A DNA stretch of 64,000 bases from positions 54,444,939 through 54,508,938 of the forward strand of contig OX388351.1 in the NCBI GenBank assembly GCA_947579665.1, given 5' to 3'. Both the position numbers and the translations under genes were made by a program. This DNA comes from Sympetrum striolatum. Taxonomy: Eukaryota > Arthropoda > Insecta > Odonata > Libellulidae. Below, in pieces: positions 10,751 to 22,875 of the stretch. Position 1 is the stretch's first letter. Every line of letters begins with the position of its first letter. The notes beneath the pieces were generated by a model, which did not search any database, was not told where the DNA came from, and worked only from the letters and a program-made list of their open reading frames with translations.

Positions 10751-13302
10751 CGAAAGAGGCTTTGACTCGTGGCAACCCAGAAAAGTCAGAGGAGAAAAAT
10801 TTGGGGGAATATCATAGAGGTGTTATTTTTCTAAAATGTATCAGCTTAATAAGCTCACTGTAGTCCATAGTTTGAGTAGTCGCTCGCACAGCCGATGCAA
10901 ATTCCCATTTAAATTAAATTAGGGCATATATTGCTGCTACATCATGCAATTGGTGCAAAATGACACCATTATCGCAATATTTCGATGCATTACCTTAAGC
11001 CTTCCGGAAAATTTGCCCTCATCAAAATTGCAATCTTACGTTTCCGTTAAGCATGCCATATTTATTGAGCTACCGTGTAACAGCAAATTAGATGATGCCA
11101 TACTATTCTTGATATCAAGTTTCTGATCACCACCGAGCTTTCTCAAAGAAATTTCTCTCCGGGGCTGAATATCTGCTTCGTCTCTTAAAAAGTAATTTAA
11201 TCCAATTCATAACTGATGATCAACGTTTAATTATCATACCATTAAGCATATAATTATCCTGATACCACATTTTGGTAAATGGAATGTTTTTCTTTCAAAT
11301 TTTTTACATAATAGAACAAAATATATTTTTCTCTTACCTTTGTCTCAGCCTTGATTATGGGAGTGATGAGGTTATAGTACTCTTAATCCGAATCATCATT
11401 TTCTTTCAAGAATTAGGCATTGAGCCTGTTCCGGCTTCATCTGTACCCTGGAAGTCTCCAACTTTTTCACTATCTTCCGACATTTTTCCATAATCTTTGT
11501 ATTATCTGTTGAAATTTTCTATTTATAGTAGTTGCTTATTTGTTGACTTCTCCCTTGAATATTGGCTTTAATTCAGGTCTCTTCTTAAGGAATGTCAAGG
11601 GTACTCGTAGATTCATTGCGCTACACCTACGTGGATATGTCTTCAAGCATCCTGGATTGGTGAAGAAAGCAAGGACATAATAACTCACTCCTCATCCTGT
11701 CTACGACTAAGCCTCATTTCACTACTCGCACTTGTTAGCTAATGTTACTAAGGGTGTGGTGCAACCCGTCATTGAGGCAGCGAGCTTTACATGGGAATAA
11801 AAATTTAAAAAAGAAATACTTCGAGGTATCATTTAAAACCATTAATGAAGGAAATAAAATGTCCAATACTTATAGATATTCAATGAATTTGTCTCACTTG
11901 TATATACACTATATAGTATAGCTTCCTATGTTTATTCTATCTCAAATGGCCGATTTCAGCGTTCCTCACCACGTTTCTACCGGTTTTTTAAAACAACGGA
12001 AATATCCAGATGGCTGACCTAAAAATCACCCTTTGTGATGGCTTTTCGTGTGTCAATTAGTTACCGTTTTCCAATTTTCTTTTTGTAAAAGTTTTTTCCA
12101 GCGTTTCTTTTTTTTCTATTTTAATTTATTTATTGGATTTTTTATTGCCTTTTAATGGCATATAATTCATAATATATCATATTTCATATTTTGGCTACTT
12201 GGATACTATTCGATGTTCTTTTCTTGGTTATTTTTTACATAAGATGTTAAATGTTTCTAGCCCAGGATAAGTATACTTCATCTAGAAGGCAACAAGTCCT
12301 GCTCACCGTAAAAGTTCAAGAATTTTTTTATTAATCAGGTACCCTGAAAAGTAATGCCATGTATATTCATTCCGTGGGCGCTTTTGATATGCAATTATGT
12401 AGAGTTTTTTTGTGTCTTAAAATGAATTTGAAAGAAATTCATACATTTTAAGTGACATACGTTCAGAATATGAAGGATATTATATTCAACCAAAGATTAT
12501 TGAAAGCGAAGAAATTTTCCATAGCGCACTTCCAAGTGAGTGCACGCGCAAGTCCTATCCGTATGTAGTGATTTCCTCGAAATTTTAAGTTTGTAAATAT
12601 GAGGAAAGAATATTTTCCACCGTAGGTCTAAGGGAGCGTGACATACTATGGTATTGTTGAATCATCGTACCGACTTTTTATGTCAAGTTAAATGCAGTAA
12701 AAGCGGTAATTGTTTGCGTATTGTTGATACCAATTCGATGTAATTGACGTCAATTCTTTTTCTTCTTATTGGTCTCCATCTGATAACTTTCATACGAGGA
12801 GATTCAATCCAGAATTAACATTAAGAAAATATTAAATTTTAATATCTTATTATAATTAAATTTAGAAAATAATAAATTTAATTCTAATAACTCATAGCTC
12901 ATAATGCCGGTTTTATATTGTTGATTTTCCTTATCCCATAAGGCCTAATGCTGTCTCTGGTGTCCCTAGAAAAGTATTTCATTGAAATAAATTGCAATGA
13001 AAAGATTCAGCAGGAATCATTCCATCTCATTCTCATGCCTTTATTTCCAAGCTTAACAAACAAAAATACCGTAAATATTAGACACTTTGTTCCAATTTTT
13101 TGAAATTTCTTAGAACAACCCCGAAGATATCATAAATTTTCAATAGTCTCAATCTCCGGTATCATCTTCACACAACTCAGCTCACTTAATCACAAATTAC
13201 ATGTATCGGGAGATCATCATTTTCATCAAGTCTGCTATGAAAAATAACTGAACAGGTCCGACGCTTCCCTTATGATATTGTTACTAGGCTGGAAAGTGGG
13301 GG

Positions 13303-13557
13303 ACTTATATTGGTAACGAGTTTATTTTAGCGACGGTGTTGATTGGTGAGAGTGACATTGAATGAAAGGTTGGATCGTTTTGACGGTTGTAATTTAATAT
13401 TTGGCTTTGCTCGATTGAGTTTAGAAAGTTAAGCTTGTAGTTTCTTTTAAAACGAGTCTCACTTATCCCCAAACTCACGCTTTTCGTAACAATATTATAC
13501 CTTTGTCCCAACTTCCATTTACCTACTCAAAGCTTTGTAAAAAGAGTCAAGGCCTAA
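13303..13557. mobile_element. ~255-bp segment present only in copy B
   Basis: Between flanks that are contiguous in copy A (near 1,250), copy B has about 255 extra bases. No terminal repeats, tail or clear target duplication were seen, so it may be an insertion in B or a deletion in A. Confidence 0.4.
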
Positions 13558-15788
13558 GAAAGACTCGGGTTTAAAAGAAAAAACGACATCTGGATAGTAT
13601 TCCTTATAATTAAAAGCGAATAAAACAATTTTTAAATTCGAAGCTGCCGGTTTCGATAGATCGTTAGGAGAGTGCTTATAGGTACTGCCTTACAAATCGC
13701 TCTCCATGTAATCTCATCTATCATATATTGGTAGATTAATAATTTTTACAATATTATTCCAAGAAAAAACACTTCCCGGCGGAATTCTTCATTGGGTTTT
13801 CATATTTTGATTAAAAATAACAATTTGTACTTATTCCACAGCTAATACTGTGGAAAAAGTAGAGATTATTTTTTTCATCATGTCTTTTTTCCACATTACA
13901 TTACCAGAGACTTTGAATTTTCATATTTTGTTCGTCAATCCTACTTATGTTTCCTTCTCTGGTTTATCGTATCTACATATCCTAATATCATCAAATGTAG
14001 GTTCACAAATCTATAGTAAGACTATAATGTAGGAATTGAAATGGAAGAAACTGATAACCATAACACGATGTATTTTGGCAGGCAATATTGTTTCGAAATT
14101 TATAACATCATCAGGGATAAAGATTGAACATTATTTGACATATTTAGCAAAAATGAAGAGATAAAGAGGAGATAGAAATTAGTCGAGGGATAATAAATAG
14201 GGGGTTATTGGAAAACAGAATTTACAAGCAGCGGAAGGAATTGGGAAGGGAAATAATGAGAAGTAGTCTTTGATAATCTTGTTATTCTGATTGGAAAGGA
14301 TTAAAAATTTCGTAGTTGTTCTATAGCGTTAGAAAATATCTTTTATTTTGGAAATTAACGAATTTCGTTCCTAATGTGAATATACGGCTGGATTACAAAC
14401 GGTGGCTGGCTATTCGGGAATCCTCTAAACGACCATTCGGTGTTTTATCCACTCCTTGTAGAAATTCCAGCAGATTTGGTCCACTTAGAATCAGGGACAA
14501 TCTCAGTACTCGAACTGTTGATCCCGCTCTTCTCTCTATGGTTTGCCCGTTCTAAAGAAGGTTCCCAAGCTCCGGAAAAGCCTAAAAAGCAATCTTCATG
14601 TGGTTTTTCGGAAAATTCGTGTTATATTTGTGCTGGTCTTCTCCAAAAACGTAAGGAAGGTGTATTTCGGTAGGGTAATCTTGTATCTAAAGCATCTTTG
14701 AATTCGGTTCCAATACAAATTTCGCATTGCCAAATGTGAAGATGATCAGAGTGGTGCAAAGGGTTCTAATCAAAGACACCGAATTGTCATATGGTTGTAA
14801 CGTCCTCATGGATCTTAGGATGAGATAAGCGTAAGATGAGGTGGCTATGTACATGGAAATGGAAGGCAGTTACTTTTCGGGAAGGACTGTGTTGAAAATC
14901 TGGTAGTATTCCTAGTAATTTCTCAAGGATGATTCCGGAAACCTTTCTGAGGCAATAATGTTGAAGCTCAGGTCAAAGAAGTTGAGAGTTCCATGATCGG
15001 AATTTTCAGAAGTGAAGAAAAATGGCCGGGATATAGGCTACTAATGAGACTGATAAAATAGATAGCCTTATGTTCCATTCCATTTCCATATGACGCCGCA
15101 CAGTTACATAATTAATCTGCTATTAATCTTAAGGCGTGTTGAAGTTCTCGTTGTTTGAGCTATGGGAAATTAACATTGGGATCATATTTTTCTAATTTAA
15201 TGAAATCTTTATTTTTGAATCGCAAATTTTGATTTACATAAGATGAAATAAAAATTTATCGTAGCACTAGGACGCGTACGACATGCTGAAGGTCATGAGA
15301 GAAGTGAAAAGAAGTGACTCCGGTGGTACTCGAACCGTGGACTTCTACTTTTCCTACGTGGCTCGGCATTGTATTAGGTTTGACACCTACATTGAAAGTG
15401 AGAGTCCTGGATTCACGTTAGGACAGCTAAGTGAATATATTTCTAATCCTTTCCAGCCTATTTCATCTTAAATAGCTGCCGTACAAGTTTTCTCTCAGTT
15501 TTAACACTGTTATCCCAAGTTTCAATTAATTTTTATTCTCAAAGACTCACTTTATTTGGATATTAAAAAGGAATCTTGAAAAACGTTCAAGCGTATCGAA
15601 AAATCTGGTATTTAAATATATTATGGTACCATGTAAATATTACCATGTTTCTTGTTGTCTTATCGTACCTTCGGCACATTTTTTCTATGTCCCACGCGAA
15701 GCTAACACGCTAAAAGAAAATTTCACTTCCGGCCAGAATAAACTACGCAAATATTGCCTTCTCCATTTAAAATGAAGGATTCATATCT

Positions 15789-16308
15789 ACATCTACATCT
15801 ACATCTACATTAATACCCTACAAGCCGCCTTTCGGCGTGTGGCAGGGGGTGTAAACACCAGTTGAATCTAAATTACTTCCTTATTCGATTATTGTCACGT
15901 ATTGTTCGCGGAAAGAATGAATCTCTGAAACGATTCGTCCTAGCATCTATTTCTCTTAACTTACGGTCATTATCGGATCGACCGACGTAGCAGGGGGGTT
16001 GCATGATACCGATTGTATCTTCCGCAAATGTAGTTTCCCTGAATTTATTAAGCAATCGCAGCCTAGCTTCCAATCTCCTTTCTTTCAAGGATTCCCAACC
16101 TACGTCTGAGAGCATTTTTGTAACGCTTGCTTTTTTATCGTAGCATTTCTTAACAAAACGAACCGCTTTACGCTGCACTTTCTCGAGTTCGCGAGTACAC
16201 GTTTCATCCGCCGGATCCCATATACTTGCCGCATATTCCAGAAGGGGTCTGACCAAGGTAAAATAACATCGCTCTCTCACCTTTTCGTCGCATTTACCTA
16301 CAATATCT
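15789..16308 (-). mobile_element. 5'-truncated non-LTR retrotransposon (CR1/L2-like) with (GATGTA)n tail
   Basis: Read on the minus strand, the element ends in a short GATGTA tandem tail (15,789-15,811 on the plus strand reads as ATCTAC repeats). The duplicated target ATATCT flanks it at 15,783-15,788 and 16,303-16,308. The matching site in copy A (near 5,535) has a single ATATCT and no insert. The interior codes the C-terminal end of a LINE reverse transcriptase. About 514 bp remain, so it is strongly 5'-truncated. Confidence 0.85.
15873..16302 (-). pseudogene. C-terminal fragment of LINE reverse transcriptase
   Basis: At least 135 codons are open, with the usual end-of-RT signature: LVRPLLEYAASIWDP, then LEKVQRKAVRF, SLKERRLEARL and, near the end, FFPRTIRDNN. 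This order is typical of CR1/L2-type and related LINE ORF2 proteins. The endonuclease and RT catalytic domains are absent through 5' truncation, so it cannot function. It entered copy B after the A/B duplication. Confidence 0.85.
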
Positions 16309-16435
16309 CACGTAATCTTAACAATAACATTAAATAATTTTATAATATTAACATCAAAAAATAGTTGAGGATAGAGGAGAGGGAAACAAAGTTTCTCCAT
16401 TTTGATAATAAAACTCAGATTTCAATCCGAAAGTT

Positions 16436-16441
16436 TTTATT
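16436..16441 (-). terminator. Polyadenylation signal AATAAA of SPH copy B
   Basis: AATAAA on the minus strand about 325 nt past the stop at 16765, equivalent to the copy A signal. In the third copy the matching place (near 40,200) no longer reads AATAAA. Confidence 0.5.
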
Positions 16442-16764
16442 TTCATCCTCAACAACAGTGGTGCAAAATGAAAACAACAGAATGATGCAAAATAAAATTT
16501 GAGGATGAGAAAATTCAAGCAGAAAAAGCAACAATTCAAACAAAGCATTATCAAGTATCATAAGTAGGAATCATTGGCCTATTTATAGCTGACATAATGT
16601 CATAACATAAAATATGACAAATACCTCAAGAAAGCTGATGGCTCATGAGAGAATTCTGATTTAAATCATTACATTTCCCTGTAACAGTGTTTCAATATGA
16701 GAGTTCCTCTATATTGATTGCAGCTATAGGCCAAAATAATCCTACTCAAATGATCAGGTGCTAA

Positions 16765-19358
16765 TCATTCTTCCATCTGACTCTCCAACCAATCGTAGGA
16801 GCAGGACAAAACATAACTTGGGTTGTTTCTCTTGAAATCTTCCATCTGCAAAAGAGATGCCACGCAGAAGCGTTTCCATGGTCCGCATCCTTCTACAAAT
16901 ATAAATGGCGAGCCGATATCACGCCGATTATAATATGTGTCAAAATCACCTTTCGAGCACATGTAGCAAGATTTAGTGATGCTAGTAATATCAGCACATT
17001 CTGAAGGATTTATTCCATGAACTTCGGTTTGTTTCAGTTCGAAACTTTTTTTATTTCCTGGAAATGAAGAGAAGGGAGAAAACTTCTATAAGTTAAGTGG
17101 AAAGAAGTCCCGTTGAAACATATGTAAATAAATTATACATTATGTAATTAATCATTTCTAAATGAATTTGCTTCAAGAAATTCTTAAAAGATAGAAGAAA
17201 TTGGAATAAACTGGAGAATTGGAGTGAAATCAAAAATCAACAAAACATACACATAAATCCGTCTTTTATTAAAACACCTGCCAAAAAAAAATACTTAATG
17301 AAACAGGTATTAATTCCTTGTGAATGCTGAATAATTAGTGATTTCATTAACCACTTGTAATTGAGTTTGGCTTAAGAAATTACACCTGCATGGAAAAAGT
17401 TTAATAGAAATGGGAAATAACAATTCAATCTAGATTTATCTCCAATTGCAGTGAAATCATCAATAGGTAAAATATAAACGATTCTAAAAGAAAATGAAAG
17501 TGACTTCCATACTGTTTTATGCATGGAATAACTTACCAAATGTAGTCTTTGACCATCCAGCAATTGTCAACGTCTTAGGTAGGAACTTCCCGCAAAGGCA
17601 TATTGGATACACCCATTCTAAAAGAAATATCTATCTCATGAAATGTTCTTAATTTGACAGATATATCACTTGACTATGGGGTGTCAGGGTATCAAATTAT
17701 TAAGCATGAATTTATTATTCTAAGAATCCTATTTCTACGTTAATAATGAAGTGATTTGATGTCAAACGATAAGCATTGCGCCTCTTGTAAACAAGCTAGT
17801 ATTTTATTAAGGTAAATCATAGGTTCTAATGCAAGAAAATTGAGATTCCAAAAATTTATCATACACAATGTTTAGTGGTTCAGGTAACAGAGCATACGCC
17901 ACTCTTTGTGAACGTTGCATTAGATTTCATTCAATTAATCTCAGCCTACCGAATGTGTAAAATGAACTTAATCGAAAATTTTAGTCTTCATGGGGAAAAG
18001 GTTGTGTAATTGATATGTATCAAGATTCAAACCAGTAGAAAACATGTAACCTATCACAAAGGAAGTCTCTCGATAGTCTGCGTTTGACATGAATGAAATG
18101 AACATTGGTTGGATCCAACCGATTTATTTTGATTATAAAATTACCCAAACAAAATCAGGATCAGAATTTAAGAAGGAAATACTACAATATTAAAATAGAT
18201 TACCTGTGAACACAACTTCTTGGTTAAGTCGTAGCAAAGCTATGTCGTTGTCTAAGGTCTTATGGTTGAAGCGAGGGTGTATAATGACCTTCTCAACTTT
18301 GAAATCCCGAACTTTATCAGCACATTCCCTGCCTTCGCAATCAGGATCTGTGGCTGGGTTTTGCTCTCCAAGGCGCACATAATCTCTGTAAAAGAGTTAC
18401 CAAATAAGAATGAAGTGAGTAAGCTATAAACAGAAAGCTTTCTTCAAAAACCATCAGCTGAAGATCTCTTCAAATGCATTTAAATTAATTCTAGTAAAAT
18501 AAATATTAATGCTCACATGGTGTGTTTCAGGGCCGAAGCCGTGGTGACGACGTATCTGTGATTGATGAGGGCCCCCATTCGAGATGTATCTATATCTTGG
18601 CCCTCTGAAAGAAAAATATTACCATTAAATCTAAAAAAATTAAATGCTCAGTAGTCTTTATGTAAATATTTCACGGGAATGTACTAATCTTCTTAGCAAT
18701 AAAAAGACCAAAATTATGAATTGTAAATTATTATAACTAAGACCGAAACATAGTTATGTCTCCTCTTAAACTATAGCTCACGTTGTAGATAGTAAGTCAA
18801 TGAGTTTTCAAATAGAATTAAAAGTATGGCATAGAGGATGCATTTCGAATTGACTAAATAACATATCGAATGCGAAAATACCAAAATAAACAATTACTTT
18901 AAATACGGCCCAGCACTCATGCCGAAATGCATAAATACAAGAATTATAAGTGAAATTAAGGAAACTGATCACATTTCCATACCAAACATGAGGAGTGCTA
19001 TCCACGGATTTGCACCTATGGGGGCATGCGCTCCTCCCATCAATCTGCCCCTTTTCGGGATGGAACCACATTCTGGAGGATTAAACAATTTTCTGCCGGA
19101 GGCTGCAGAATGAATAATTAATTAAGACGATTATAAGTATCATAAAATTGGTAGTCGCTATGCACTTATTTTATATCGGCACGATCGCAAATAAAATTAG
19201 TTTATATTTAATAAATTCAGCGATTGCAAAGTCATTCCGCTTTCTATAGCTATTTTTCATTTATGAAATTAAAAAAAATCAAGTTGCTTTCGCTTACCAA
19301 GTGAAGAGACTGCGAGGAGCAGTAGATGTACCCCAAATATTTTAACGGAGTTAACCAT
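16765..19358 (-). CDS. Secreted non-catalytic serine protease homolog, copy B (274 aa)
   Basis: This is a tandem duplicate of copy A with the same six coding exons: 19298-19358, 18983-19102, 18517-18604, 18204-18385, 17537-17617 and 16765-17057. Every exon has the same length as in A (61, 120, 88, 182, 81, 293 nt), every splice site is intact, and the frame is open to the stop. Both catalytic replacements are the same as in A (His57 to Ser, Ser195 to Ile), so the loss predates this duplication. Differences are few: K to Q after DNDIALLRLN, D to Y in the GDFDT segment, F to L in the signal peptide, and several changes in the last exon. Intron 6 is about 75 bp shorter than in A. Maintenance of an open frame in two copies suggests the protein is still used. 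Confidence 0.9.
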
Positions 19359-19769
19359 GATGAAGGCTCTCCAAATTCCTTTTCGTTCACAAAGTCTTCT
19401 CCTAATCCAGAGAAAAATAGTTAATTTCTTCATGTGAGAACTTTAAAATACCTCATGGATGAAAATTAAATACTTACATGCAAATATAAGTAGCCTGATA
19501 TAGAAACATTAGATTAACAATTACAACCAAATGTTCCATTGCATTAAATAAGTAATGGATTCGTTACCTCAAGCACTGCACTGCATTTCGCAGCAGGGCT
19601 ACTACAAATCTACTTCTACTTATATGCAAAGATAAGTAGAATGATTTAGAACAAGGGAATAATAACATTTACAAATTTTGTGTCACAATAAATATTGCCA
19701 TAGTTACCTCAGGTTCTGTACTGTTCTGGAAAGGACGGTTGAACTGACTTAGTTGACGATCTGCAGAAC

Positions 19770-19803
19770 ACTGATTTCTTCGGACAGCAGCAGGGTTTAT
19801 ATA
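19770..19803 (-). promoter_or_regulatory. Core promoter of SPH copy B: TATA box plus initiator
   Basis: TATATAAA at 19803-19796 and TCAGT at 19774-19770 on the minus strand keep the same 31-base spacing as copy A. The non-coding first exon is 19708-19772, ending at an intact donor. Confidence 0.75.
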
Positions 19804-20997
19804 CACCTCCGGCAGACCGATTTTATTGCTCTCCAAATGTTGTAAGGGGGAGCATACGACATCGCCATCTTTAACAGCATACACATGACGTCTGACTCTT
19901 CAGGTTTTCTAGGAAAAGGCTAGACATACGTAATTTCTTGTGTTTAGCAGTGGAGGTTTTTAGCGCGTGTTACATGAGCGTGGAGCAAGGAATACACGTG
20001 CCGAAGATACGTTATGGTATCAAGGAACCTACTAAAATTAACGTTGTACCAATAGAACTGTTTTTATGGATTACACGTGCCATCTTCATCTTTAATAGCA
20101 TATACGTGACATATGGCACCTCTATTTTACACGGAGAAGTCCGTATTTGCGTAATATCTCCTTTTTCGTCAGTGGGTTTTTTTTGCGCGCGGTACCCGCA
20201 CGTGGAGCACAGAATACACGTGGCATAAGTACACAGTGAAAATAAGAAGAGTAACATATTTAAATTAACATTTTTCATAATATTATTTATTTCTGCAAAA
20301 TTTCTTGTCATTCGAACTAAATTAGAGATTCTGTTTTAATATTTAAATAAAGCAATAGTGCAAATGATGAAATGAATTAAAGATGGGATGGCAAAGAGCA
20401 ACCGAGAGGAAAAATTTGCTCGATCATCCATGATACCCATACTAGCAATGCCGGCTTCCAAAAAGTAGATTTCAAGTTCACGTTCATGCCGTGAACACCT
20501 ACTTAAATGTGGGAACGTGTGGAGATGAAATGACCGACACCTCAGCGAAGAGAGCAGCGTAGGCTTACATTTCAACAACCTCAGTGATAGTGGAAGAATA
20601 CTCCAATGACTTGTTTATAAAGGTACTCAGTGGTCAGTTGGGACTTTCATAGTAAATAACTAATTAAAAAAATACCGCGTCCCCAGCATGGCCTTACTCA
20701 AACAAGCAACCGAATGAATTACACCGCTGTAACTCAAATTTGAATAGGGGCATGCGGTAAAATGAAATATTACTTCTTTGCAGATGAAAAGATTCACCAC
20801 CGATTCGATGCTCCGCTTACTTACAGCGAGGCATTTATTTATAGAGTATGTCGCAACTGTGTCGACTGTGGGTGATAGAGCGTTCCACCCCGACACACGA
20901 GATCGGGAGATCAGCTTCGGGAACATTGAGACTCAGGAAAGCAGATGCAAAAATGAGATAGGAATGGTTTTTAGTCTTTTGGTTTTTTTACAATGGT

Positions 20998-21429
20998 GTG
21001 ACTCAGAAACTAATTCCAGTTATCGACCTCCTTGGGCGCGGCACTCCTGGTGGCAGCGTTCGGGGTCGTAGTTGTCCGGGGAGGAAGCTTCTAGGGGTCG
21101 AGTGCGTGTTCCTCATTGTGGCGGAAGGTGGTGGGCAGCGCTGCCTGATTCCCGTTGCCCGGCGCATCCGGCCAGCGGAGAGACCTCAGACCCTTCCTGG
21201 GGCAAGAGTCCGGCGAGGCAGGGCGAAGCGGGAGATGCCGAGGAATCTTATTCTCTGCGACACTTCAGGCGTTCGCCCTCCTCACGTGATTTCGGAGGAT
21301 GATATCCAAAGGGCGCCTCGCTTCCTCCCGATAGTGCAGAGGTACATGGAAGAATTGGTACGAGATTTCTCGGAGCGAAAAGACTCCCGGTCCGAGATCT
21401 CGCAGTCGGCTTGTGCAGGACAAGTATGA
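20998..21429 (+). other. GC-rich open frame of 143 codons (copy B)
   Basis: This counterpart of the copy A island has its longest open frame intact. The C-terminal part looks like a charged helix (QRYMEELVRDFSERKD). The first codon is GTG, so the real start is unknown, and an upstream exon would be needed if it is a gene. I recognise no family. Confidence 0.3.
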
Positions 21430-22122
21430 CACAAAACACGAAAGAGGCTTTAACAGGTGGCAACCCAGAACAAGTCAGAGGAGAAAATCTCGGGGAATTT
21501 TCATAGAGGTGTTATTTTTCTAAAATTTGTCAGCTTCATAAGCTCACTGTTGTCCATAGTTTGAGTAGCTGCTCGCACAGCTGATGCAAATTCGCATTTA
21601 CATTAATTTAGGGCATTTATTGCTGCTACATCATGCAATTGCTGCAAAATGACACCATTATCGAAATATTTCGATGCATCACCTTAAGCCTTCTGGAAAA
21701 TTTGCCCTCTTCAAAATTGCGATGGTACGTTTCCGTGAAGCATGCCATATTCATTGAGCTACCGTGTAACAGCAAATTAGGATGATGCCATACTATTCTT
21801 GATGTCAAAATTTCTGATCTCCACCGAACTTTCTCAAAGAAATTTCTCTCCGGTGCTGAATTTCTGCTTCGTCTTTTAAAAAATAATTTAATCCAATTCA
21901 TAACTGATGATCAGCGTTAAATTATCATACCATTAAGCATATAATTATCCTGATACCACATTTTGGTAAATGGAATGTTTTTCTTTTCAAATTTTTTACA
22001 TAATAGAACAAAATATATTATTCTCTTACCTTTGTCTCGGCCTTGATCATGGCTGTGTTGAGGTTTGAGTTCTCTGAATCAGAATCATCATTCTCTTTCA
22101 AGGATTAGGCATTGAGCCTGTT

Positions 22123-22253
22123 AGTAGTAGTAGTATTGCTAAAAGTGCTTCGACAGCTTAGGTCATTTCGCACATTGGCTCCCACCAGGATTCGAACCCG
22201 GGACCGCTTTCACCAAAGGCAAACGCGCTGTCCATATGACTATCCGGGAGCCT
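22123..22253 (-). mobile_element. tRNA-derived SINE with (ACT)n tail
   Basis: A 131-bp insert is flanked by 11-bp direct repeats TTGAGCCTGTT (22,112-22,122 and 22,254-22,264). Copy A has one copy of this target and no insert (near 11,415). On the minus strand it begins GGCTCCCGGATAG and contains a polymerase III B box GGTTCGAATCC (22,198-22,188), an A-box-like TAGTCATATGG, and a closing GGGAGCC. A short unrelated body and an ACT repeat tail follow. The tRNA-like part has an extra base before the 3' acceptor strand, so I treat it as a SINE head and not a tRNA gene. Confidence 0.85.
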
Positions 22254-22875
22254 TTGAGCCTGTTCCGGCTTCATCTGTGCCCTGGAAGTCTCCAACTTTT
22301 CACTTTCTTCCGACAAATTTCCATAATCTTTGTATTATCTGTTGAAATTTTCTGTTTATATTAGCTGCTTAGCTGTTGACTTCTCCTTTGAATATTGGCT
22401 TTAATTCAGGTCTCTCCTTAAGGAATGTCAAGGGTACTCGTAGATTCATTGTGCTATACCTACGTTGATATGTCTTCTAACATCCTGGCTTGGTGAAGAA
22501 AGCAAGTACATAATAACTCGCTCCTCATCCTGTCTACGACTAAGCCTCATTTCACTACTCGCACTTGTTAGCTAATGTTACTATCACTACTACTATATAA
22601 ATAAAAATTTGAAAAAGAAATTCTTTTGAGGTATCATTTAAAACCATTAATGAAGGAAATAAAATGTCCAATACTTATAGATATTCTATGAATTTGTCTC
22701 ACTTGCATATACACTATGCAGTTTAGCGCTCTATTTTTATTATAATGGTTAAAAAAATCTCTAATAGCCGGTTTTGAGCGCTCTTCACTACAATCTTGCC
22801 GGTTTTCGGAAAGAACAGAAATTTTCTGATTGCTGAAAAAAAAAACCCTGTGTATTGGTTTTTCTTAGGGCAATC

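Larger units (their letters stand above)
15..12058. repeat. Tandem duplication unit A (~12.0 kb)
   Basis: Sequence from about position 15 reappears with high identity from about 12,059, covering non-coding DNA, the SPH gene and its flanks in the same order and orientation. Outside the SPH gene (5,669-9,620) and a degenerate transposon ORF (about 3,350-4,260) I see no gene. Positions 1-2,010 are AT-rich with no recognisable element. Short frames such as 2144-2377 are conserved in B but lack any gene hallmark. Confidence 0.85.
12059..22875. repeat. Tandem duplication unit B (~10.8 kb)
   Basis: Second copy of the unit. Compared with A it lacks 2,064 bp (A 2811-4874; junction at 15106/15107). 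It has gained a LINE (15,789-16,308), a SINE (22,123-22,264 with its target duplication), and about 255 bp at 13,303-13,557, and has a shorter SPH intron 6. These changes add up to the difference in period (12.04 versus 10.82 kb). From 12,059 to 15,280 no gene was recognised. Confidence 0.85.

Noticed and set aside
18919..19113. 64-codon plus-strand frame, identical in copy A (8226-8420)
   Set aside because: It is antisense to SPH exon 3; conservation is explained by the duplication.
22178..22253. A tRNA gene on the minus strand
   Set aside because: The B box and stems are present, but the sequence has one extra base before the acceptor strand, is followed by a SINE body and ACT tail, and is flanked by an 11-bp target duplication missing from the sister unit.
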